From NCBI RefSeq assembly GCF_024868665.1, contig NC_079910.1, positions 10,636,976 through 10,700,975 of the forward strand: a stretch of 64,000 bases of DNA, in the 5' to 3' direction. Of the stretch, positions 47,468-56,870 are shown piece after piece. The stretch is from Triplophysa rosa. Its lineage: Eukaryota; Chordata; Actinopteri; Cypriniformes; Nemacheilidae. How positions within the stretch are numbered: the first letter of the stretch is position 1; each line of letters starts with the position of its first letter. The notes under the pieces were generated by a model. It was not told where the DNA came from and searched no databases. It saw nothing but the letters and a program-made list of their open reading frames with translations. The position numbers were made by a program, and so were the translations under genes.

Positions 47468-48548
47468 TTAAATGATGGAAATCCTCTTTTGCTCATTTTA
47501 TGCAAATTTCTTGCATTGAGTCATCAAATTAAATATGTTTTAGTATTCGAGTATAGGATATATTTGTATGAGAAGGGTGTGACTAATATTCACATTAAGT
47601 TAACAAACCGTAGTGAGTGAAGCTTTTAATACTGAAGTCACAAAGGATCAGTTGAGGTCTTTTTTTTGACTGTCGGCATAAACCTAAAACGTACATTTGT
47701 TGTCTCATTTGCAAACGTCTTGCTCATAAAGCTGAATATGGCCCGTACTAAATTTAAAATATCCAACAGAGACTAGTGGGCGTTCAATGTTGTGGCGAAG
47801 CCACATTTTCCATAGACTCAATAAAAAGATCAGGCTTTGTTATTTAAATGAGCCTGTCAGATTTTTGAGGAGAGGTTTTCTTTTAGCTGGACTGCACACT
47901 TTAACTGTCCTTCAATTCGGTCTTGCTTTACCGTGTAATTATTCACATTCCAGATGCCGGCGTCAATAAAAGCATTAAACATCCTGTTAATGACTTTACT
48001 CTCTAGTGAATTCTTTATTATTTTAGTTTTCAAGTATGTTTTGCCATATTGCCTCTCAGATTTTACTGCTAGCTCGGGTACCGCTCAGTCATGATGGCTC
48101 TCCCAGCGTGAAGGGGCAGGATTCTGGGCTCCGTCCTGTCCTGCTGGGTAATCCCGGCCGGCTCGTAAAAATTCAGGATTAATCTGAGTGATGATGAAAG
48201 TCTGGGAGAATTCCCTCACATATTGATGGGAATTAATGAAGTAGTCGGATAATGAAAACAAGCTGGTGAGCATTAGAACACAGTACAGCTGTTGCTGGGG
48301 TTCTGAAAGAATGGACGGTAGAAGACTTTAGTGTTGTTAAAATCGTGTATGGAGGAGAATTAGAAGCCACTTCACACAAACATGCACTTTTTCAGCGTCT
48401 TTCACATGAGCATCACATTTGTACTCCATGTCAAGTTAAAATAATATAACTTTTACACGCAGTGCCGCTAAATGTCAGTTCCAGAACAGTGGACCAATTT
48501 TGAACCATTTCTATGTGCTTCATCTCGCAATTTTGTACGAATAGACAC

Positions 48549-49156
48549 AAGCTGTGTCTTGTTTCGGAAGGCTGTGTCCTCCGGAGGTCGCATTTGAAGA
48601 CTGCAGATGTCATCGAGGCTGTCTCGTTTCATAAAAGCAGGTAGGACACTCCGAGTGCACTCTTTAAATGCGACCCTCTTTCACAGGAATTCGGAGGATG
48701 CATGATCCTTCGTTGCTAGAGATAACCCACAATTCTTTGCGTCACCCAATGTCTTTTATTTGAATAAACGGAAGCAGTTTAAATGTAAACGGTTTACAAT
48801 TTTCTGTTACATTTTTTTTAACCTCAGCAGGTATATGTAGTAAATAAGGTTAAAAATGTTTAGTGATTTTTAAACGTTTAAAATAGTAAGGCAAGAATTG
48901 GTAATTTGTTTAATTCTTCTGGCCTTTGTTTAGGGTAAAAAGTAACCAACTTTTCACCTATTAAAATTATTTAGAAATCATTTTCATTAATTTGACAGGT
49001 GTGAGAGCGCAATGTGTTGTCATAGCAATGTGGTACTTCCTGTTTCCTGTTCTGCCAGTATGTCCTACGAAGGACATCTCGATTAATTCTAAATTGAGGA
49101 TCCTTTGTATACCGCATCATTTAGAGGATGCGACCCTCCGAAAGGACAAACAGCTA
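48549..49156. mobile_element. possible DNA transposon with AGCTGT ends
   Basis: The left AGCTGTGTCTTGTTTCGGAA with GGAGGTCGCAT is roughly mirrored by ATGCGACCCTCCGAAAGGAC with AAACAGCT at the right. Ends are imperfect and no duplication was identified. Confidence 0.35.
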
Positions 49157-49199
49157 CAGTCTATGTAAATAGCCCCTTAGATTGCTTAGTCACTTTTAA

Positions 49200-49240
49200 A
49201 GGGATAGTTCACCCAAACATTTTAATTCTGCCATACCAAT
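49200..49240 (+). repeat. TTAA-type MITE 5' fragment
   Basis: TTAA-AGGGATAGTTCACCCAAACA, one terminus only. Confidence 0.55.
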
Positions 49241-49814
49241 GTTTTTTGTTTAGATGTTTTTTTATCAATAAATATTTTCAGCTATAACGTATAACATTTT
49301 TAGCTGGTCCAGCTATCATATATGCATTTTAGAAAAATATAAACAGTTAGTGTAGGCCTTAGCCAATGGAAGAGCAGAACAAATTTATTTAAGTTTTGTG
49401 TTAAAACATTGCATTCATTTTAATGGAACAATTTACATACAAATGTACGCATTTGTGAACAACTTTCACTGAAAGTTGCTTTTCTCATGTTTTCTGAACA
49501 ATCACATCACACGCGCTCTTAGGAACATTTAAGCCACATTCACACTGCAAGCCTTAATGTTCAATTCCGATTTGTTGCTCAGATCTGATTTTTTTGTTTG
49601 GCTGTTCACACTATTTTTAAAAATGTGGCCAATATCAGATTCCAGTGTGAACTGGTGATGGTTATAAACTGAATCGCATTGCCGGAAAACGGCGAGCATA
49701 GAAAAACTGAAATACTTGGCAACAGTAAAAGGTCCTGGCAGATCGCAAGCCAGATAAATTGCGTACACAGGAAATCCCTCTGCATAGAAACCATTTTCTA
49801 CTTTTGGACCTTTT

Positions 49815-49976
49815 TATAAATGTAGTGGAGTAAAAAGTATGATATTTGTCTTTCAAATGTAGTGAAGTTATAGTACAAGTACTCAGAAAAAATAATACTC
49901 AAGTAAAGTACAGATACTCAAAAAGTGTACTTAAGTACAGTACTCAGGTAAATTTACTTCGTTACTGTCCACCACT
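49815..49976 (+). repeat. hAT terminal fragment
   Basis: GTAGTGGAGTAAAAAGTATG through GTACTTAAGTACAGTACTCA to TCCACCACTGCA resembles the right end of the hAT element at 16216-17732. It ends 145 bp before the retrotransposon target site. Confidence 0.6.
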
Positions 49977-50120
49977 GCATTTAGAACAACGTTCTAATTG
50001 GGAAATTATTTAAAGATATATATATAGTTCTGGGATGAATGGCATGGAAAGGCTAATTTAGTAAGTAACTTTGTTTTCTGTTTACGATGAGAGCATATTA
50101 ATTGTTACATTTCATTTGCT

Positions 50121-50125
50121 GTTTG
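50121..50125. repeat. target-site duplication, left (GTTTG)
   Basis: GTTTG directly before the 5' LTR is repeated directly after the 3' LTR. Five-bp duplications are usual for Gypsy integrases. Confidence 0.88.
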
Positions 50126-50209
50126 TGTAACGGTTTCAGCACCACCGGCCACGCCCCCCATGTCGTCACCGCCAGCTCGCTTCACCCGTTCCCTCTCCCC
50201 GGAGTTTTG

Positions 50210-50230
50210 AACTCAATTTCCCAGCATGCA
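50210..50230 (+). promoter_or_regulatory. ZNF143/Staf-like site in U3
   Basis: AACTCAATTTCCCAGCATGC resembles the vertebrate ZNF143 (Staf) site, usually written ACTACAATTCCCAGCATGC. It lies about 60 bp before the TATA-like box and is repeated in the 3' LTR. Match by eye only. Confidence 0.4.
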
Positions 50231-50284
50231 CCACACATCCACCATTTTTGATTAGTCCACACCTGCATCACATCATCAGGACTC

Positions 50285-50316
50285 TATTTAAGTTTGCACC
50301 TTTTTGTTCTTCCCTG
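50285..50316 (+). promoter_or_regulatory. LTR core promoter: TATTTAAG box and predicted start site
   Basis: TATTTAAG begins 31 bp before the G at 50316. That G opens GTTCAGTCT, the stretch complementary to the site just after the LTR. The spacing is that of a TATA box and its start site, so the RNA would begin at about 50315-50316. Confidence 0.55.
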
Positions 50317-50359
50317 TTCAGTCTTGTTGTCTTCAAAGCAATTCTCTACCCCGATAAGT

Positions 50360-50569
50360 ATACTTACCTGTTTTTGGATACTTACCTGTTTTTGAATACT
50401 TATCTGTTTTTTTGGATATTCTTGTTTTCGCATACTTACCTGTTTTTGGATACTTACCTGTTTTTGGAGATTTACCTGTTTTTGGATATTTACCTGTTTT
50501 TGGATACTTACCTGTTTTTGGATATTTACCTGTTTTTGGATACTTACCTGGTTTTTGGATACTTACCTG
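50360..50569 (+). repeat. 18-bp LTR minisatellite with U1-snRNA-like unit
   Basis: Eleven units of roughly ACTTACCTGTTTTTGGAT lie between the predicted start site and the AATAAA signal, so in R. Seven units contain a perfect ATACTTACCTG (starts 50360, 50378, 50432, 50450, 50504, 50540, 50559). The other four differ at one or more positions. The 3' LTR copy (55127-55283) has nine units, again with seven perfect 11-mers. Confidence 0.9.
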
Positions 50570-50641
50570 TTTTTTTTAAATAAACTCCTTTTTCTTATCT
50601 ACCTCCGTGGTGTGCTCTCCGTCTACCAGAACCCTGACAGT

Positions 50642-50650
50642 AGACTGAAC
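50642..50650 (+). promoter_or_regulatory. putative self-priming primer-binding site
   Basis: AGACTGAAC starts two bases after the 5' LTR. It is the exact complement of GTTCAGTCT at 50316-50324, the predicted 5' end of the element's own RNA. No TGG-starting, tRNA-complementary site is present there. Tf1-type elements prime this way. Confidence 0.6.
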
Positions 50651-50657
50651 CACCACC

Positions 50658-53600
50658 ATGACCACACCACAGACTTCTTCCGGTCCTTCACCTCCAGCTC
50701 CCTCTGATCCCCTCTCTGAACTGGTCACCCTACTCCGGAACCAACCCGCACCTGCACTCCTTCCGTCTAACCCACCATCGGCGTCTAGTCCCATGGCCTT
50801 ACCCAACCGATATACTGGCTCCGTGGAGGAGTGTAGCGGGTTCTGTCTCCAATGTGAGCTCTACATACAGTTGCACCCCGGTCAATTCTCCACGGACAAA
50901 TCCAAGGTAGCTTTCATCATCTCCCTCCTGAGCGGTAAGGCCCTGAACTGGGCATACGGGATTTGGCAGGCCGGAGGACCACTTACCACTAATCTGAAGT
51001 CTTTTCTTGAGCACTTTAAAGGGGTCTTTGGCCAAGCAATGGATTACCTTTCGGTGCACGATCTACTGCTGAGGCTTCGTCAAGGACGCCTTTCAGTGGC
51101 GGATTATGCCCTCCAGTTCCGCACCCTTGCGGCGACCAGTGGATGGAATGAGCCGGCGCTTGTCTCGGTCTACCGCCAAGGGCTACAGAACTCGATCCGA
51201 TTACACATGGCCATCTACGATGACTCGGTCGGTCTGGAGGCTCTCATACAACGATCCATTAGTATCGCCCAACGTCTGTCAGCCTGTTCGCCGTCATCAC
51301 CCGGTACATTTCCTCCACGGGTTACGACCTCTGCTTCCCGGACTCCTTCAGACCCAGAACCCATGGATGTGGATCGTTTTCGACTATGTCCTGAGGAACG
51401 TACACGGAGGCGGAACCTTAACCTTTGTCTGTACTGTGGAGGGTCAGGTCATCGCCTAGCCGTCTGCCCCGTCCGTCCGGCTCGACCAGCGGTGAGTTCT
51501 ATCCATACACCGGCCTCCTTACCTCACCTTGCTCTTACCCAAGTGGTCATTATTGCACCTAACTTCTCTGTTCCAGTCCACGCCCTGATTGACTCTGGAG
51601 CCGCCGGGAACTTCATTTCTCTGAATCTTCTTACTCAGTTGGGCTTCCCGCGCCTAAGGAACGGGAGGACCATGTTTGTGCAAGACATCCTAGGAAAACC
51701 GCTGGGCCGAGGTCGGATCACACACCATTCCCCACCCATCACCCTTCACATCTCTCCCAGGCATACGGAGAAGATCTCCTTCTGGGTACTGGAGGGGTCC
51801 ACCTCCGATATCGTCCTGGGACGACCCTGGCTGATGGAACGTCAACCTATCGTGGACTGGCGCACTGGCATCATATCCGGATGGGCGGGTCGCCCCGCCA
51901 ACACCAGGGTCCCGATCAAGGAGGAAACTTTCCTAAAACCGGTACTACCCATCCTAGCCACTACCGTCGAGAGTCCTGAGGTCCTCAACTCCGGGGAGGT
52001 TCCCGTAGATTATCGGTCGTTCCAGGACGTCTTCTCCAAGCTGAGGGCTACGGAGCTGCCTCCTCACCGGCCATGGGACTGCGCCATTGAGCTGCTGCCT
52101 GGGGCCACAATGCCCAAAGGAAAGATCTATTCCTTGTCCATCCCGGAGCAGAAGGCCATGGAGGAGTATATCGAGGAGGCATTACAACAAGGTTTCATCC
52201 GACCGTCTGTCTCCCCTGCCGCGTCAAGCTTCTTCTTCGTAGGGAAAAAGGATGGAGGTCTTCGTCCCTGCATAGACTATCGGGTTCTCAATCGTCACAC
52301 CAAGCGCTTCGCCTATCCTCTTCCCCTGATACCTGCCGCCCTGGAACAGTTACGCCATGCCACATTGTTCACCAAGCTGGATCTAAGAAGCGCCTACAAC
52401 CTGATTCGGATTCGCCCAGGTGACGAATGGAAAACGGCCTTTGTGACTCCCAACGGTCATTACGAATATAAGGTCATGCCCTTCGGCTTGGTGAACGCCC
52501 CAGCAGTGTTCCAGAGCTTTATGAATGAGATCTTCCGGGACCTGCTGGGGAAATTCGTTATAATTTACCTCGACGATATACTTATTTACTCCCGCTCTCG
52601 ACCCGCTCACGTTACCCATGTCTCCATCGTCCTCCAACGCCTACGCCAACATAAACTATACCTGAAACTCGAGAAATGCCAGTTTCACCAATCCACCATA
52701 CAATTTCTGGGTTATATCATCTCTTTCAACCAAGTTACCATGGATCAGGGGAAGGTGGAGGCGGTCCAGAACTGGTCACAACCCCATACGGTGAGGGAGA
52801 TGCAGCGGTTTTTAGGATTTGCTAATTTCTACCGGCGCTTCATCGCTGGATTCAGCTCTATTGCAGCTCCCCTCACCGCCATGACTGGAAAAGGCTCGAG
52901 ATCCCTGTCCTGGAATCCCGAAGCTCTCAAAGCTTTTGACCAGATGAAGCAAGCCTTCTGTACTGCTCCTACCCTACTTCTACCCGACCCAGACCTGCCT
53001 TTTCTCGTGGAAGTGGATGCCTCTTCGACCGGGGTAGGAGCGGTGCTCTCTCAGCGGCAGGGGAAGCCTCCTAGACTCCATCCATGTGCCTACTTCTCCC
53101 GCAAGCTATCCCCGGCGGAGTTAAACTACGACATCGGGAATAAAGAGCTCCTAGCCATCAAACTGGCTCTGGAAGAATGGCGACACTGGCTGGAGGGCGC
53201 GAACTATCCCTTCACCGTGATCACCGATCACCGTAACCTGGAGTACCTCAAAGAGGCCCGGAGGCTGAATTCTCGTCAGGCCCGTTGGGCACTCTTCTTC
53301 TCACGGTTCGACTTCAAAGTGACTTACCGACCTGGCTCGCAAAATGGCAAAGCTGATGCTCTCTCCAGACAACACTACGTCACCCCAGATTTAACCGAAC
53401 CTGAACCAGTGCTTCCTCCAGCCCTGTTCGTCTGCCCCATCCAGTGGGCCCTCGACCGGGACATCGCTGAACTCCAACACCCTACTCCGCCGGGAGGTCC
53501 CGAGGGTAGGATCTTTGTGCCATCCGAGCTCCGCACTACCCTCGTGGACTCTGCTCATTCTGTTCCGGGATCAGGACACCCAGGCAGACAGCGCACCCTC

Positions 53601-54977
53601 TCGCTCATCTCCGCCCGATACTGGTGGCCTGGGATGACTCAGGACATCGCCCGATTCGTCAAAGGATGCTCAGTCTGCGCCATCGCAAAGACACCACGTC
53701 GCCTGCCGGAGGGAAAACTACTCCCATTGCCCATACCCCAACGACCGTGGTCTCACCTCGCAGTGGACTTTATCACCGACCTGCCCCTGTCTGACACATT
53801 CACCTGTATCCTGGTGGCAGTGGATAGGTTCTCCAAAGCATGCAAGTTGATTCCCCTCACTCAGCTCCCCACTGCACTAGAGACGGCTGAGGCCCTGTTT
53901 ACCCATGTGTTTCGCAATTACGGGCTTCCTGAAGACGTTGTGTCAGACAGGGGTCCCCAATTCATCTCCCGGGTCTGGAAGGCCTTCTTCGGAATACTGA
54001 ACATCTCGGTGAGCTTGACCTCCGGATATCACCCTCAGGCGAACGGCCAGGCTGAGCGGAAGATACAGGACATCGGGAGGTACCTGAGATCATACTGCCA
54101 TACTCACCAACACAGCTGGCACCGTTTCCTACCCTGGGCGGAGTACGCCCAAAACTCCCTTCGACAGACCTCAACCGGTCTCACCCCGTTTCAGTGTATC
54201 CTAGGATATCAACCTCCCCTGTTCCCCTGGTCTGGAGAACCCTCATCGGTGCCAGCTGTCGATCACTGGTTTCGGGAGAGCGAGAGGGTCTGGGACTCAG
54301 CTCACCACCACCTCCAGCAGGCTATCCGCAGGCAGAAGCTCCATGCGGACGCCCGAAGATCCCCAAACCCCCAGTATGCCCCAGGGCAACGGGTCTGGTT
54401 GTCCACAAGGGACTTACGCCTGCGACAACCCTGCCGGAAGCTGAGTCCCAAATACATCGGACCATTCCTCATCACTCGACAGATCAATCCCGTCACCTTC
54501 CGCCTCCAGCTGCCCAAACACTACCGGATCTCCCCCTCCTTTCACGTTTCCCTTCTCAAACCCTTTATTACTCCTGTTTCTGTTTCCTCTACAGACCCTG
54601 CTGTAACAACAGATCTGCCTCCTCCTCCACCACCTCTGGACGCCGCCCAACAGATCTTCAGGGTAGAGGAGATCATGGACTCCAGGAGACGGGGAGGTCA
54701 CCTCGAGTACCTAATCAACTGGGAGGGCTACGGACCTGAAGAACAATCCTGGGTACCACGGATTGACATTCTGGACCCAGCACTCCTACGAGAGTTCCAC
54801 CAAACCCATCCTGAACGTCCGGGTCCTCGACTTCGAGGTCGACCCCGTCACCCTGGTAGGTCCGCTGGAGCGGACCATGGAGGGGGGGGTACTGTAACGG
54901 TTTCAGCACCACCGGCCACGCCCCCCATGTCATCACCGCCAGCTCGCTTCACCCGTTCCCTCTCCCCGGAGTTTTGA
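50658..54977 (+). CDS. Gag-Pol polyprotein of the Gypsy retrotransposon
   Basis: A single 1439-codon frame starts at ATG 50658, 18 nt after the 5' LTR. The order by residue is: Gag capsid-like region (about 60-220); CCHC zinc knuckle CLYCGGSGHRLAVC (about 256-269); aspartic protease ALIDSGAAGNF (about 310-320); reverse transcriptase with IIYLDDILIYS, catalytic DD at 639-640; RNase H with VEVDASSTGVGAVLSQ; integrase with H-H-C-C zinc region (about 970-1007) and D,D-35-E at about 1036, 1096 and 1132; and a chromodomain FRVEEIMDSRRRGGHLEYL (about 1333-1385) ending in a Pro-rich tail. No stop or frameshift interrupts it, and Gag and Pol are fused in one frame. The last 28 codons lie in the 3' LTR. 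GC-rich coding sequence contrasts with the AT-rich intron. The chromodomain may steer integration to marked chromatin. Confidence 0.96.
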   Translation: MTTPQTSSGPSPPAPSDPLSELVTLLRNQPAPALLPSNPPSASSPMALPNRYTGSVEECSGFCLQCELYIQLHPGQFSTDKSKVAFIISLLSGKALNWAYGIWQAGGPLTTNLKSFLEHFKGVFGQAMDYLSVHDLLLRLRQGRLSVADYALQFRTLAATSGWNEPALVSVYRQGLQNSIRLHMAIYDDSVGLEALIQRSISIAQRLSACSPSSPGTFPPRVTTSASRTPSDPEPMDVDRFRLCPEERTRRRNLNLCLYCGGSGHRLAVCPVRPARPAVSSIHTPASLPHLALTQVVIIAPNFSVPVHALIDSGAAGNFISLNLLTQLGFPRLRNGRTMFVQDILGKPLGRGRITHHSPPITLHISPRHTEKISFWVLEGSTSDIVLGRPWLMERQPIVDWRTGIISGWAGRPANTRVPIKEETFLKPVLPILATTVESPEVLNSGEVPVDYRSFQDVFSKLRATELPPHRPWDCAIELLPGATMPKGKIYSLSIPEQKAMEEYIEEALQQGFIRPSVSPAASSFFFVGKKDGGLRPCIDYRVLNRHTKRFAYPLPLIPAALEQLRHATLFTKLDLRSAYNLIRIRPGDEWKTAFVTPNGHYEYKVMPFGLVNAPAVFQSFMNEIFRDLLGKFVIIYLDDILIYSRSRPAHVTHVSIVLQRLRQHKLYLKLEKCQFHQSTIQFLGYIISFNQVTMDQGKVEAVQNWSQPHTVREMQRFLGFANFYRRFIAGFSSIAAPLTAMTGKGSRSLSWNPEALKAFDQMKQAFCTAPTLLLPDPDLPFLVEVDASSTGVGAVLSQRQGKPPRLHPCAYFSRKLSPAELNYDIGNKELLAIKLALEEWRHWLEGANYPFTVITDHRNLEYLKEARRLNSRQARWALFFSRFDFKVTYRPGSQNGKADALSRQHYVTPDLTEPEPVLPPALFVCPIQWALDRDIAELQHPTPPGGPEGRIFVPSELRTTLVDSAHSVPGSGHPGRQRTLSLISARYWWPGMTQDIARFVKGCSVCAIAKTPRRLPEGKLLPLPIPQRPWSHLAVDFITDLPLSDTFTCILVAVDRFSKACKLIPLTQLPTALETAEALFTHVFRNYGLPEDVVSDRGPQFISRVWKAFFGILNISVSLTSGYHPQANGQAERKIQDIGRYLRSYCHTHQHSWHRFLPWAEYAQNSLRQTSTGLTPFQCILGYQPPLFPWSGEPSSVPAVDHWFRESERVWDSAHHHLQQAIRRQKLHADARRSPNPQYAPGQRVWLSTRDLRLRQPCRKLSPKYIGPFLITRQINPVTFRLQLPKHYRISPSFHVSLLKPFITPVSVSSTDPAVTTDLPPPPPPLDAAQQIFRVEEIMDSRRRGGHLEYLINWEGYGPEEQSWVPRIDILDPALLREFHQTHPERPGPRLRGRPRHPGRSAGADHGGGGTVTVSAPPATPPMSSPPARFTRSLSPEF
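54879..54892 (+). promoter_or_regulatory. polypurine tract
   Basis: GGAGGGGGGGGT lies immediately before the 3' LTR, the usual primer for plus-strand DNA synthesis. Confidence 0.75.
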
Positions 54978-55353
54978 ACTCAATTTCCCAGCATGCACCA
55001 CACATCCACCATTTTTGATTAGTCCACACCTGCATCACATCATCAGGACTCTATTTAAGTTTGCACCTTTTTGTTCTTCCCTGTTCAGTCTTGTTGTCTT
55101 CAAAGCAATTCTCTACCGCGATAAGTATACTTACCTGTTTTTGGATACTTACCTGTTTTTGCATACTTACCTGTTTTTTTTGGGATATTCCTGTTTTTGG
55201 ATACTTACCTGTTTTTGGATACTTACCTGTTTTTGGATACTTACCTGTTTTTGGATACTTACCTGTTTTTGGAGATTTACCTGTTTTTTTTAAATAAACT
55301 CCTTTTTCTTATCTACCTCCGTGGTGTGCTCTCCGTCTACCAGAACCCTGACA
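54893..55353 (+). repeat. 3' LTR
   Basis: Near-identical partner of the LTR at 50126 with nine rather than 11 minisatellite units. It carries its own TATTTAAG (55052-55059) and AATAAA (55293-55298). Its first 85 bases also encode the C-terminus and stop of the gag-pol frame. Confidence 0.95.
55127..55283 (+). repeat. 18-bp minisatellite, 3' LTR copy
   Basis: Nine units. Perfect ATACTTACCTG occurs seven times, the last four at 55201, 55219, 55237 and 55255 with exact 18-bp spacing. Fewer units than in the 5' LTR explain the 53-bp length difference. Confidence 0.9.
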
Positions 55354-55358
55354 GTTTG
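55354..55358. repeat. target-site duplication, right (GTTTG)
   Basis: Matches the five bases before the 5' LTR exactly. Confidence 0.88.
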
Positions 55359-56559
55359 TATGTTTTTACAAAATTAATTATCAGACTTCTATTAAGAGGG
55401 CATTCCCCTAAAGCCACAGAGCCGACAATACATACATACTATGGATATCAAAATATAAAATAAATGGCCTGATAAAAGATCATAGGCCTATCTTTTATAC
55501 AGTATATCCAACTGGGCTAAATTGATTAAATATTTATTTATTTTCAAAAAACATTGTCCGGACCTCCGTTTGGAAGAAAATATAAAGACCGGACCTCTTG
55601 GAACTTTAATTGAATACCCCTGCTATAGTGTGTCAGTATGGTTGACACAGCTACAACTTCTGCTAGATGGCCGAAATAACCTACAGGTTCAGGAAACTAT
55701 TATATGAAAAGTTTTAGACACTTTTAAAAAAACATATTGATTTTATTTATTGATTAAATTAAGTTAAATATTTGGTGTGGTCACTCTATGCCTTTGAAAC
55801 GAAAGTTTTAATATATTCATGCTCTCTCAGATTAATAGGTTCTATCTCAAGTTCAAGTAAGTCTATGTACTGAATGAGAGCGAATGTCTCCAATCCTGCT
55901 CAAACACACTTGAACTCACTAATCGAGGTCTTCAAGACTGCTCTAAATAGAGGCTGGAAATAGAATTGTGAAGTTGCTCTAAGGCTTTATTAGAATACGT
56001 CAAAATCATTGAAATTCCTTTTAGAAAGCATGGATGTTCATGGCAAATAGTCATTACCATAGCAACCCCTTCAATTCTTTGTTCACCTTGGTTTGGAGTT
56101 GACAGTCCGGCACTATAGCACAGATGAGTTTAGTCCTTCACCCGCATTAAATAAGTGAACTCCCCTGTGTGAATCCTGAGATGAGTTCAGCAGGTTGACA
56201 CTGCAATTCTAATGGATATGAACATCTTGCTCACCTCCTGCATTGCAAGGAAGGGTTACGCATACATCTGTGGCTTCACGGTCCAAGAAAACCGCCAAAG
56301 GGAGTTTTGCATGGACTGCATCCATATTTTACTCCATGTGTGTCAGTAAAAACAAGCCTGTGGGTGTGTGCCTCTACATTGTCTGGAGAAGAATGGGCTG
56401 TTTTCTCTCCTGCAGATTTCATTTCCTCACTGTCAACCGGTGTGATGTCAGGCTCAGGTTTTTGAGCTCAGCTGCTTGTTTATGAAGCGACAAAGTGTGT
56501 GCAGATGGAGATGTATTGCTTTATCCCATTGATTGATGAAGCTGTAAAAGGCTGTGCTT

Positions 56560-56632
56560 TTTACAATAAGTAAGTTTGAAAGTTGCTTTGGATAAATGTG
56601 TGCTAAATGAATAAATGTAAATGTAAATTTGT
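56560..56632 (+). repeat. V-SINE tail fragment
   Basis: AAAGTTGCTTTGGATAAATG then TGTGCTAAATGAATAAATG and ATGTAAATGTAAAT. The tRNA-like head is absent. Confidence 0.6.
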
Positions 56633-56870
56633 TGGAGAAACAGATGTGAACCCACAGTATTGGTTTGTTCTATGTTGGGCATGTTGGGATACTTTATATA
56701 TATATATTTTCTTGCTTGTAGTTCTTTCTACATATTGAGCTGAGATAGGAAGAAGTTTTGGTGGCATGTCGCAATAAGGTTGTATTCGTTAATATCAATA
56801 AATGCATTAACTAACATAAACGAACAATATAGTTTTTCAGCATGTATTAATCCTAATTAAAGTTAGTTAA

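Larger units (their letters stand above)
50126..50639 (+). repeat. 5' LTR
   Basis: TG...CA termini. The U3 part holds a GC box-like CCACGCCCCC, an AACTCAATTTCCCAGCATGC block and a TATA-like TATTTAAG (50285-50292). R/U5 holds a degenerate 18-bp tandem repeat of 11 units and AATAAA at 50579-50584. The LTR is 53 bp longer than the 3' copy, mainly through repeat-unit number. Confidence 0.95.
50126..55353 (+). mobile_element. intact Ty3/Gypsy chromovirus-type LTR retrotransposon
   Basis: The element has a 514-bp 5' LTR and a 461-bp 3' LTR, both beginning TGTAACGG and ending CCCTGACA. It is flanked by the 5-bp target duplication GTTTG (50121-50125 and 55354-55358). One uninterrupted gag-pol frame and a polypurine tract lie between the LTRs. 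Outside the internal minisatellite I found only two LTR differences (G/A near 50164 and C/G near 50351), so insertion is recent. It lies in ephb2 intron 3 in the sense orientation. Domain order (Gag, zinc knuckle, protease, reverse transcriptase, RNase H, integrase, chromodomain) and signs of self-priming place it nearest the sushi/Tf1-like chromoviruses of fish. Confidence 0.96.

Noticed and set aside
50360..50569. CRISPR-like array
   Set aside because: The 18-bp units have no unique spacers and lie in an LTR of a eukaryotic element.
50248..50583. Open frame with YLFLDT repeats in the LTR
   Set aside because: Translation of the 18-bp minisatellite. It has no homology, and the same effect occurs in the 3' LTR.
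50642..50660. tRNA-type primer-binding site
   Set aside because: No TGG start and no convincing match to a tRNA 3' end. The self-complementary explanation fits better.
54194..54739. 181-codon frame overlapping the integrase
   Set aside because: Out-of-frame shadow of the gag-pol coding sequence.
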